Shown: positions 22,463 to 33,213 of the stretch, piece by piece
Layout: each line of letters opens with the position of its first letter
Position numbering within the stretch: position 1 is the stretch's first letter
Origin: Gaiellasilicea sp963784895
Lineage (GTDB): Bacteria > Actinomycetota > Thermoleophilia > Gaiellales > Gaiellaceae
NCBI GenBank assembly: GCA_963784895.1
Contig: CAWATM010000015.1
Coordinates: 1 to 64,000, forward strand
Reading direction: 5' to 3'
DNA length: 64,000 nt
Made by a program: the position numbers and the translations under genes
The notes under the pieces: generated by a model
What the model was told of the DNA's origin: nothing
The model's input: the letters and a program-made list of their open reading frames with translations, nothing else
The model's database searches: none

Positions 22463-23037
22463 TGACCGCCGTCCGGATCCCCGTCGAGCTCGAGCCGTAT
22501 CTCGAGCAGCTCGTCGCGACGCTGCGGCAAAACGCGCCGATCGAGGCCGTCTACCTGCTCGGTTCGGCCGCGCTCGGCGGCTACGAGCACGGCCGCAGCG
22601 ACGTCGACGTGGTCGCGGTCACGAGCCGCTCGCTCGCGCAGGACGAGCGCCGCGCGCTGGCGACTGCGGTGGAGGAGCTGCCCGTGCCCGCCCGCAAGCT
22701 CGAGCTCGTCGTCTACCCGCGCGGCAGCGACCGCTGGGAGCTCAACCTCAACACCGGCGAGCATGTCGGCCTCGATCCCGACGCCGAGCCGTCGTTCTGG
22801 TTCGTGCTCGACCGGGCGATCGCCGCGCAGCACGCGCTGCCGCTCGCCGGGCCGGACTGGTCGGAGCTGTTCGAGCCGGAGTCGGACGAGGCGATCGAGG
22901 CGGCGCTGGAGCAGGCGGCCGCCTCCGACGCCTGGGCCGACCCGCACGACCGTGCCGTCGCGGCCGCCCGCGCGCGCGCGTGGCGCGAGACCGGTCGCTG
23001 GATCGCGAAACCGGAGGCCGCGGAGTGGCTCGCGTGA
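22462..23037 (+). CDS. Nucleotidyltransferase-domain protein inside the pyr operon
   Basis: 191 residues. The N-terminal domain has the polymerase-beta-type nucleotidyltransferase signature GSAALGGYEHGRSDVDVVAV (GS...DxD), resembling AadA-type adenylyltransferases but shorter than antibiotic-modifying enzymes. A helical C-terminal part follows (DPHDRAVAAARARAWRETGRWIA). The substrate is unknown. The position is the interesting point: ATG overlaps the pyrC stop and its TGA overlaps the carA GTG, so it is co-translated with pyrimidine genes. It might act in nucleotide metabolism or simply be a hitchhiker; the sequence does not decide. Confidence 0.7.
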   Translation: MTAVRIPVELEPYLEQLVATLRQNAPIEAVYLLGSAALGGYEHGRSDVDVVAVTSRSLAQDERRALATAVEELPVPARKLELVVYPRGSDRWELNLNTGEHVGLDPDAEPSFWFVLDRAIAAQHALPLAGPDWSELFEPESDEAIEAALEQAAASDAWADPHDRAVAAARARAWRETGRWIAKPEAAEWLA

Positions 23038-24071
23038 CCGGCTTCCTCGTGCTCGAGGACGGCGCGATCTTCCGGGGCGAATCGGTCGGCGCGGAGGGTG
23101 CTGCGTTCGGCGAGGCGGTCTTCACGACGGCGATGACGGGCTACCAGGAAACCGTCACGGATCCGAGCTTCGCCGAGCAACTCGTGTGCTTCACCGCCCC
23201 GATGGTCGGCAACTACGGCGTTGCCGCCGGCCGCGCCGAGTCTCCGGGGGCGCATGCGAAAGCGGTGCTGATGCGCGAGGCGCGCGGCCCGGAGTGGACC
23301 GCCTGGCTCGAGCAGAACGGGATCGTCGCGCTGACGGGGGTCGACACCCGCTCGCTCGTGCTCCGCCTCCGCGAGGCTGGAGCGATGCGCGCGGTCGCAG
23401 TGGCGACGGCCCTGAGCGAGGACGACGCCGTCGCAGCGCTCGCTGCGCAGCCACAGATGGAAGGCCGCTCGCTCGCTGCGCAGGTCTCGACGACCGAGCC
23501 GTACGCCTTCAGCGCCGCGGGCGCGATCCGGGTTGCGGTTGTCGACTACGGCTGCAAGCGCTCGATCCTTCGCAGGCTCGCCGGTGCCGGAGCAGCCGTG
23601 CACGTCCACCCCTGTACCGCCGACGCCGATGAGCTGGCCGGCTACGACGCAGTCCTGCTCTCGAACGGCCCTGGCGATCCGGAACCGCTCGTCGACGAGG
23701 TCGCCGTCGTCCGCGAACTGCTCGGCCGTGTCCCGATCCTCGGCATCTGCCTCGGCCATCAGCTGCTCGGCCTTGCCACCGGGCACGAGACGTACAAGCT
23801 CCCCTTCGGCCACCGCGGCGCCAACCATCCCGTGCTCGAACGGCGAACGGGGCGCGTCCTCGTCACGAGCCAGAACCACGGTTTCGCGGTCGCGGCCTCC
23901 GACGACACCGAAGCGACGCATGTCTCCCTCTACGACGGCACGGTCGAGGGCTTCGACTTCCCCGAGCTCGGCGCGCGCTCCGTCCAGTTCCACCCCGAGG
24001 CCGGGCCCGGCCCCCATGACGCCTGGCCGATCCTCGAGTCCTGGGTCGAGGAGGTCAAGTGCGCCTCCTGA
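23034..24071 (+). CDS. carA: Carbamoyl phosphate synthase small (glutaminase) subunit
   Basis: 345 residues. An N-terminal CPSase domain (LVLEDGAIFRGES, FTTAMTGYQETVTDPS) is followed by a class I glutamine amidotransferase domain with nucleophile Cys in GICLGHQ and the His-Glu pair in VQFHPEA. It delivers ammonia to CarB. The GTG at 23034 is chosen because it forms the usual GTGA overlap with the preceding stop. Its last codons and TGA form the left arm of a 13-bp stem whose right arm holds the carB ribosome binding site. Confidence 0.93.
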   Translation: MTGFLVLEDGAIFRGESVGAEGAAFGEAVFTTAMTGYQETVTDPSFAEQLVCFTAPMVGNYGVAAGRAESPGAHAKAVLMREARGPEWTAWLEQNGIVALTGVDTRSLVLRLREAGAMRAVAVATALSEDDAVAALAAQPQMEGRSLAAQVSTTEPYAFSAAGAIRVAVVDYGCKRSILRRLAGAGAAVHVHPCTADADELAGYDAVLLSNGPGDPEPLVDEVAVVRELLGRVPILGICLGHQLLGLATGHETYKLPFGHRGANHPVLERRTGRVLVTSQNHGFAVAASDDTEATHVSLYDGTVEGFDFPELGARSVQFHPEAGPGPHDAWPILESWVEEVKCAS

Positions 24072-24106
24072 CGGCATCATCCGGGCCACGCCATCAGGAG
24101 GCGCAC
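24059..24106 (+). promoter_or_regulatory. 13-bp stem linking the carA stop codon to the carB ribosome binding site
   Basis: GTGCGCCTCCTGA (24059-24071), which contains the carA stop codon, is the exact reverse complement of TCAGGAGGCGCAC (24094-24106), which contains the carB Shine-Dalgarno AGGAGG. The loop is 22 nt. A ribosome finishing carA would melt the stem and open the carB start. Confidence 0.75.
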
Positions 24107-24110
24107 TGCG

Positions 24111-27036
<2,926 letters not shown>

Positions 27037-27056
<20 letters not shown>

Positions 27057-27702
27057 GGTCGTAGGCGGCGAGCGGGTCGGCCCGTACACGCTGCTCCGGG
27101 TCGACCAGGGCGGGCTCGACGCCGGGATCCCGGGCCAGTTCTTCATGCTCGAGGCGCCCGGACGCGTCCTGCCCCGGCCGATGAGTGTCTGCTTGTCCGC
27201 CGCCGGCGAGCTGGCGTTCCTGATCGACCCGGTCGGCCCAGGGACGCGGGCATTGTGCGAGCTCGCGGCCGGAGAGCGGCTGCACGTGCTCGGCCCGCTC
27301 GGGAACGGCTTCGACCTCGACGTCGAACGGCCGCTGCTCGTCGGCGGCGGTATCGGGATCGCGCCGCTGCCATACCTCTCGCACCGGCTCGGGGCGCCGC
27401 CCGCGATTCTCGGCTTCCGCAGCGAGGCACATGCGGAGGCGGCCGCGCTGCTGCCCGGCGCCGAGATCTGCATCGAGCCGACCTATGTCACCGCGCTGCT
27501 CCCCGACGAACCCCACGACGTGCTCGCGTGCGGGCCCGAGCCGATGTTGGCGGTGCTGCGAGAGCTCGTGCCCACGGCCCAGCTCGCGTGGGAGGCGCCG
27601 ATGGCGTGCGGCTACGGCGCCTGCTACGGCTGCGCCGTCGAGCTCGACGGCGAGCTGAGGCGGCTCTGCGTCGAGGGGCCGGTCCTGACAGGCGCGGCCT
27701 GA
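27037..27702 (+). CDS. pyrK: Dihydroorotate dehydrogenase electron-transfer subunit
   Basis: 221-residue flavin reductase-like protein: FAD-binding segment RVLPRPMSVC, NAD-binding GGGIGIAPLPYLS, and a C-terminal [2Fe-2S] site (MACGYGACYGCAVEL...RRLCVEG) with four Cys. It links the PyrD 1B enzyme to NAD+. The GTG at 27037 overlaps the carB end by 20 bases and has AGGAG upstream; longer in-frame readings lie within carB. Its stop overlaps the pyrD ATG. Confidence 0.88.
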
Positions 27703-28604
27703 TGCTGCTGAACGCCTCCGGCTGCCTCGATGCCCTGAGCGCGCCCGAGGTCGCGCGCTCGCTCGACGCCTTCGTGACGAAGACGATCACGCCCGAGCCG
27801 CGCGAGGGCAACCCGGCCGTCAGGATCGCCGAGACCGAGGCCGGCATGCTCAACTCGATCGGGCTCGCGAACCCCGGCCGGGAGCGCTTTCTCGCCGAGA
27901 CGCTGCCGCGTCTACGCGAGCTCGGCCGCCCGCTCTGGGTCTCGGTCGGCGGCTTCTCCGCCGCCGAGTACGCCGAGACCTGCGCTGCGCTCGAGGACGT
28001 CGCGGCGATCGAACTCAACCTCTCCTGCCCCAATGTCGACGAGGCGCCCGAGAGCGCGGCCGCAATCGTCGCCGCCTGCCGTGCCGTCACCGGGCTCCCG
28101 CTCTTCGCCAAGCTCTCGCCCTCGGCCTGGGACATCGCCGAGGCCGCGCGTGCCGTCGAGGCGGCCGGGGCGGACGGGCTCTCGCTCGTGAACACCCTGC
28201 GGGGGCTCGCGCTCGATCGGCACACGCTTCGGCCCGTGCTCGCGCGCGGCCCTGGTGGCTACTCGGGACCTGCCCTGAAACCGGTCGCCCTCGCCGCCGT
28301 CTACGCGTGCGCGGCGGTCGTCGAGCTCCCGATCGTCGGCATGGGCGGGGTCCGTTCCGGGCTCGACGCGCTCGAGCTGATCGCCGCCGGCGCGAGCGCC
28401 GTCGCGCTCGGAACCATCCTTTTCGGTGACCCCGAAGCACCGGTTCGGGTGAGGGCGGAGCTGGCCTCGGAGGTGGCCGAGCGCGACCTCGGACATCCCC
28501 TGGACGCGCGCGGCCTCGCCCATTCGTCCCTGCAAATGAGCGTATCCAGATCAGACAACGGGTTGCAAAAAGTGCCTGGAAACAAGGAGAAAGTGACTGC
28601 TTGA
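27702..28604 (+). CDS. pyrD: Dihydroorotate dehydrogenase, class 1B catalytic subunit
   Basis: 300-residue FMN barrel enzyme oxidising dihydroorotate to orotate. Seen are the N-terminal NASGC motif, the catalytic Cys in ELNLSCPNVDE, GLSLVNTLRGLALD and the phosphate-binding GMGGVRSGLDALE and ALGTILFGD. Cys as the active-site base and the preceding pyrK both point to class 1B. The last ~25 residues are poor in G/C and unrelated to the fold; they overlap the promoter region of the next gene. pyrF, often next in actinobacteria, is absent here. Confidence 0.92.
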   Translation: MLLNASGCLDALSAPEVARSLDAFVTKTITPEPREGNPAVRIAETEAGMLNSIGLANPGRERFLAETLPRLRELGRPLWVSVGGFSAAEYAETCAALEDVAAIELNLSCPNVDEAPESAAAIVAACRAVTGLPLFAKLSPSAWDIAEAARAVEAAGADGLSLVNTLRGLALDRHTLRPVLARGPGGYSGPALKPVALAAVYACAAVVELPIVGMGGVRSGLDALELIAAGASAVALGTILFGDPEAPVRVRAELASEVAERDLGHPLDARGLAHSSLQMSVSRSDNGLQKVPGNKEKVTA

Positions 28605-28628
28605 CCGACTTCGCGAGGCTGCTAGTAT
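28601..28628 (+). promoter_or_regulatory. Promoter of mihF
   Basis: TTGACC (28601-28606) and TAGTAT (28623-28628) are separated by 16 bp. The start codon is 9 nt after the -10 box, leaving almost no leader. The -35 box overlaps the pyrD stop codon. Confidence 0.65.
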
Positions 28629-28637
28629 CCCGCGCTC

Positions 28638-28967
28638 ATGGTGCCGTCGAAGACGCAAGCTCAGGCCCCGCTGCGGTCGCTGGATCAGAGGATGGAAGCG
28701 CTCAAGCGGGCCAACGACATCCGAGTCCGGCGCGCTCAGCTCAAGAAAGACCTGAAGGACGGACGGGCCCACATCGAGGGGATCCTGCTCGATCCACCCG
28801 AGTACGTCTCGACCGCCAAGGTGTTCGACATGCTGATGGCCGTGCCCAAGTTCGGGCGCGTGAAGGCTGCCCGGCTCCTGAACCAGTGCCGGATCAGCCA
28901 GTCGAAGACGGTGGGTGGCCTCTCCGAGCGGCAGCGCGCGGAGCTCATTGGCCTCTTCAACCGCTAA
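28638..28967 (+). CDS. mihF: Actinobacterial integration host factor (mIHF)
   Basis: 109-residue basic nucleoid protein. A long N-terminal helix (LRSLDQRMEALKRANDIRVRRAQLKKDLKDG) is followed by a helix-two-turn-helix region with VPKFGRVKAARLLNQCRIS, the DNA-contacting signature of actinobacterial IHF, and ends in GGLSERQRAELIGLF. It bends DNA and is often essential. Its place immediately before gmk, rpoZ and coaBC is conserved in actinobacteria. It has its own promoter in the end of pyrD. Confidence 0.92.
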   Translation: MVPSKTQAQAPLRSLDQRMEALKRANDIRVRRAQLKKDLKDGRAHIEGILLDPPEYVSTAKVFDMLMAVPKFGRVKAARLLNQCRISQSKTVGGLSERQRAELIGLFNR

Positions 28968-29544
28968 GTCGATCCCCGTCTTCGTGATCACCGGCCCGAG
29001 CGGGGCCGGCAAGGGCACCCTGATCAAGCGGCTTGTCGACCGGCACCCCGAGCTCGAGGTCGCCGTCTCGGCCACGACGCGCCCGCAGCGGCCGAACGAG
29101 ATGAACGGCCGCGAGTACTGGTTCCTGACCGAGGAGGAGTTCGTCGCCCGGATCGAGGCCGATGAGTTCCTCGAGCACGTCGAGTTCGTCGGCGGCCGCT
29201 ACGGCACACTCGCCTCGGAGATGGACCGGATCGCCGCCGAGGGCGGCGTCTGCGTGCTCGAGCTCGAAATCGACGGCGCCCTCGCAGTCCAGGAGCAGGT
29301 CGACCGGAGCATTACCCTCTTCATCGCCGCGGACGTGCCCGAGCTCGAGCGGCGCCTGCGGGCACGCGCGACCGAGAGCTCCGGGGAGATCGAAGACCGG
29401 ATCGCGATCGCCCGCCGCCAGCTCGAGCAGGCCTACCGCTTCCGCTACATGGTCCGCAACGACGACGTCGAGCGGGCGACCGACGCGCTCTCGGCGCTCG
29501 TCCAACAGGAGCTCGCTGCTGCCGGTACCATGGCCGGCTCATGA
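28948..29544 (+). CDS. gmk: Guanylate kinase
   Basis: 198 residues; converts GMP to GDP. P-loop GPSGAGKGT at residues 16-24, then SATTRPQRPNEMNGREYWFL (GMP-binding) and RLRARATESSGEIEDRIAIAR. The frame is open further upstream into mihF. TTG 28948 is chosen because it gives normal family length and has GGAG just upstream, although the spacing is short. It overlaps the mihF end by 20 bases and the rpoZ start by 4. Confidence 0.88.
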   Translation: MASSTAKSIPVFVITGPSGAGKGTLIKRLVDRHPELEVAVSATTRPQRPNEMNGREYWFLTEEEFVARIEADEFLEHVEFVGGRYGTLASEMDRIAAEGGVCVLELEIDGALAVQEQVDRSITLFIAADVPELERRLRARATESSGEIEDRIAIARRQLEQAYRFRYMVRNDDVERATDALSALVQQELAAAGTMAGS

Positions 29545-29789
29545 TCCATCCTCGCATCGATGAACTGCTGAACACGGACGCCGGTGGGGTCGACTCGCGC
29601 TACGCGCTGGTCATCGTCGCCGCCAAGCGCGCGCGGCAGATCAACAACTACCACCACCAGCTCGGCGAGGGCATGGGCTTCGAAGAGGCCCCGCCGCCGC
29701 TCGTCGAGTCGCGCTCGAAGAACTACTTGACCATGTCGCTGGAGGAGATCGCCCAGGGCAAGATCAAGTACGACTACGGCAAGCGCTAG
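29541..29789 (+). CDS. rpoZ: RNA polymerase omega subunit
   Basis: 82 residues, a typical short actinobacterial omega: IDELLNTDAGGVDSRYALVIVAAKRARQINNYHHQ, with the conserved RYALV..AAKRARQIN helix, and an acidic-basic end KPxLVE-type (PPPLVESRSKNYLTMSLEEIAQGKIKY). It helps fold and stabilise the beta' subunit. ATGA overlap with gmk. A TACCAT box 9 nt upstream could give an additional near-leaderless start. Confidence 0.92.
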   Translation: MIHPRIDELLNTDAGGVDSRYALVIVAAKRARQINNYHHQLGEGMGFEEAPPPLVESRSKNYLTMSLEEIAQGKIKYDYGKR

Positions 29790-29858
29790 ACCCTTTTCCC
29801 ACTCGCGAATCGGGTACGCCGCCACTGCGGTGCCTTGGTGCGGGCACAATGGGCTGAG

Positions 29859-31047
29859 ATGGCGCGCATCCTGCTCGGGATCACCGGCGGCATCGCGGCC
29901 TACAAGGCCTGCGAGCTGACGCGGCTGCTCGTCAAGGCAGGCCACGACGTGCTGCCGCTGCCGACCCGCGGCGCCGAGCGGTTCGTCCGCGCCCAGACCT
30001 TCTTCGCGCTTGCTCGCAAGGCGCAGAGCGACGATCCCTATCCGCACCTCGAGCGCGCCGATCTGCTCGTGATCGCGCCCCTGACTGCGAACACGCTCGC
30101 GAAGCTCGCGCACGGGCTCGCTGACGACGTCCTCACGGAGGCGGCGCTCGCGCACAGAGGCCCTGTTCTCGTCGCGCCCGCGATGAATACGCGCATGTGG
30201 GAGCACGCGGCGACGCAGGCGAACGCGGCGACGCTGCGCGAGCGCGGCGTCGAGCTGATCGGCCCCGAGGCGGGCGAGCTGGCCGAGGGCGAGGTCGGCC
30301 TGGGCCGCATGACCGAGCCGGCCGAGATCGCCGCACGGATCGAGTCGCTGCTGGGGGAGGAACGTGTGACAGTCACACAAAGTCCCTCCGGCCCGCTCGC
30401 GGGCGCCCGTGTCCTCGTCAGCGCCGGCGGCACCCGCGAGCCGCTCGATGCCGTCCGCTTCCTCGGCAACCGCTCCTCCGGCCGGATGGGCGTCGCACTC
30501 GCCGCCGAGGCGAAGCGGCGCGGTGCGGCCGTGACGCTGCTGGCCTCGAATCTGGCCGTACCCGCGCCCGATGGGGTGGAGGTGGTCGAGGTTCCGACCG
30601 CGGCGGATCTCGAGCGGGAGGCGAAGCGCCGCGCGGCCGACGCCGATGTCGTCGTGATGGCGGCCGCCGTCGCCGACTACCGGCCCGCCGAGACGGTCGA
30701 GGGGAAACGCATGAAGACGGGCGAAGCGTGGCTGCTGGAGCTCGAGCAGACGGCCGACGTGCTCGCCCAGCTCGGCGAGCTGGAGCGAAACGGCCAGGTG
30801 CTCGTGGGCTTCGGCGCCGAGGTCGGCGAGGCCGGCCTGGAGCGGAAACGCCGGATGCTGACAGACAAGAACCTCGATCTCGTCGTCTACAACGACGTGT
30901 CCGCTCCCGGCATCGGCTTCGACTCGACCGAGAACGAGGTCACGCTGGTGACCCGCGCCGGCGAGCGGGAGCTGCCGCGCGCCTCGAAGGCGGAGATCGC
31001 AGCGGGGATCGTCGACGAGGTCGAGCGCCTGCTCGAGGAGCATCGTC

Positions 31048-31058
<11 letters not shown>
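29859..31058 (+). CDS. coaBC: Bifunctional phosphopantothenoylcysteine decarboxylase/synthetase
   Basis: 399 residues; two steps of coenzyme A synthesis. N-terminal FMN-dependent CoaC domain (ILLGITGGIAAYKACELTRLL, active-site His region PYPHLERADLLVIAPLTANTLAK, PAMNTRMW) and C-terminal CTP-dependent CoaB domain (VLVSAGGTREPLDAVRFLGNRSSG, KMKT-type Lys in GKRMKTGE, VYNDVS). The linker at residues 167-176 reads EERVTVTQSP and is encoded by the 26-bp palindromic repeat also found in the herA-like gene. Its end overlaps the MoxR start. Confidence 0.92.
30360..30385 (+). repeat. 26-bp palindromic repeat, copy 2 (inside coaBC)
   Basis: Identical over 26 bases to the minus-strand copy at 8383-8408, with core GTGTGACAGTCACAC. 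It falls exactly in the linker between the CoaC and CoaB domains and encodes ERVTVTQSP in frame. Confidence 0.85.
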
Positions 31059-32010
<952 letters not shown>

Positions 32011-32013
32011 ACG

Positions 32014-33213
32014 ATGACCCGGCGCGGCTGGCTGACGCTGCTGCTGGGTGCGGGAACCTACGTCGTCGCCTGGCTCTTCGGCGCCAAGGCGCTCTACCCG
32101 GTCGCAACCGGGCTCGTGCTGGCGCCGCTCGGCGCCCGCGCGTGGGTGCAGCTCGCCGCCGGCCCGATCCGGCTCAGCCGCCGGGCCGGCAAGGGCGCGC
32201 TGCTCGAGGGGGAGGATGTGTGGGTCAGCCTCGACGCGCGCCCCTCGTCGCGCACACCGCTGCCAGGCCTGGTCGTGACCGAGCGGATCGCACGCTTCGG
32301 CGAGCAGGTGACGGCGCTCTCCCGTGCCGGTCGCGGCTACCGCGGCACGTACGTGCTCGAGCGCGTCCCGCGCGGGCGCTACGTCGTCGAGGAGGCACGC
32401 GCGACGATCGACGATCCGTTCGGGCTCGCGCGGGCGGACGTCGACCTCGACGCGCGCGGGTCGCTGCTCGTCTATCCGCGCCTCGTCCTGCTCGACCGGC
32501 TCTTCTCCGAGAGCGGCGCGCATGCACAGGACGGCCGCCGGCTGCTGCTCCGCCGCCCGTCCGGCTTCGATCTCCACTCGGTGCGCGAGTACGAGCAGGG
32601 CGAGTCGCTGCGAAAGGTGCACTGGAAGACGACCGCGCGTCGCGGCCAGCTGATGGTGAAGGAGCTCGAGGACGCGCCTCGTGACGAGATCGCGGTCATC
32701 CTGGACGCGGCTGCGGACGCCGTCGTCGCCGACAGCTTCGACGTCCAGGTGCGCGCGGCCGGATCGATCCTGCACGCCCACGCGTCCCATGCCCGGCGGG
32801 CGGTGCTCGCTGTCAACTCCGCGGCGCGGCCGAGCGTCCGGGTCACCTCGCTCGACGGCGACTGGCTCGCCGCGCTCGGCGTGCTCGCGGAGGCGCAGCC
32901 GGACGCCGCACGGCCGGTAGTCGAGCTCCTCTCCCGCGAGGGCGGGCCGGCGTCGCGCGCCGTCGAGACGGTCGTGGTCACGGCGCGACTCTCCGGGGCG
33001 CTCGCGACGAAGCTCGTCCAGCGCTCGCTCGCCGGCCAGGGTGTGAGCGTCGTCTGGGTCGACACCGCGAGCTTTGCGGCGCGGCCGACGAAGGTCGAGC
33101 CCGAGCTCTTGCGGCTGCAGGCGGCCGGCGTCGCCGTCGCAGTCCTCCGGCGCGGCGACTCGCTCGCTGCGGTCCTCGGCGCGGCACCGGACTTGAGGAG
33201 CGCGCATGGTTAG
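32014..33213 (+). CDS. DUF58 membrane-associated protein
   Basis: 399 residues. Two N-terminal hydrophobic segments (WLTLLLGAGTYVVAWLFG, LYPVATGLVLAPLG) anchor it, followed by a beta-rich domain and the DUF58 core SGFDLHSVREYEQGESLRKVHWKTTARRG, then a VWA-like C-terminus. It is the usual partner of MoxR and transglutaminase-like proteins in cell-envelope clusters; the exact role is unknown. Its end overlaps the transglutaminase ATG by 8 bases. Confidence 0.85.
   Translation: MTRRGWLTLLLGAGTYVVAWLFGAKALYPVATGLVLAPLGARAWVQLAAGPIRLSRRAGKGALLEGEDVWVSLDARPSSRTPLPGLVVTERIARFGEQVTALSRAGRGYRGTYVLERVPRGRYVVEEARATIDDPFGLARADVDLDARGSLLVYPRLVLLDRLFSESGAHAQDGRRLLLRRPSGFDLHSVREYEQGESLRKVHWKTTARRGQLMVKELEDAPRDEIAVILDAAADAVVADSFDVQVRAAGSILHAHASHARRAVLAVNSAARPSVRVTSLDGDWLAALGVLAEAQPDAARPVVELLSREGGPASRAVETVVVTARLSGALATKLVQRSLAGQGVSVVWVDTASFAARPTKVEPELLRLQAAGVAVAVLRRGDSLAAVLGAAPDLRSAHG

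Noticed and set aside
22462..23037. Aminoglycoside-resistance adenylyltransferase
   Set aside because: Only the general nucleotidyltransferase signature matches; the protein is shorter than AadA and is embedded in a biosynthetic operon.
28579..28604. Small gene behind AAGGAGAAAGTG near the end of pyrD
   Set aside because: The GTG frame stops after two codons; the site is part of the pyrD tail.
30366..30380. Palindrome core of the 26-bp repeat as a CRP/GlxR site
   Set aside because: CRP-type sites need TGTGA-N6-TCACA; here the half-sites are only 3 nt apart, and both copies lie inside genes.
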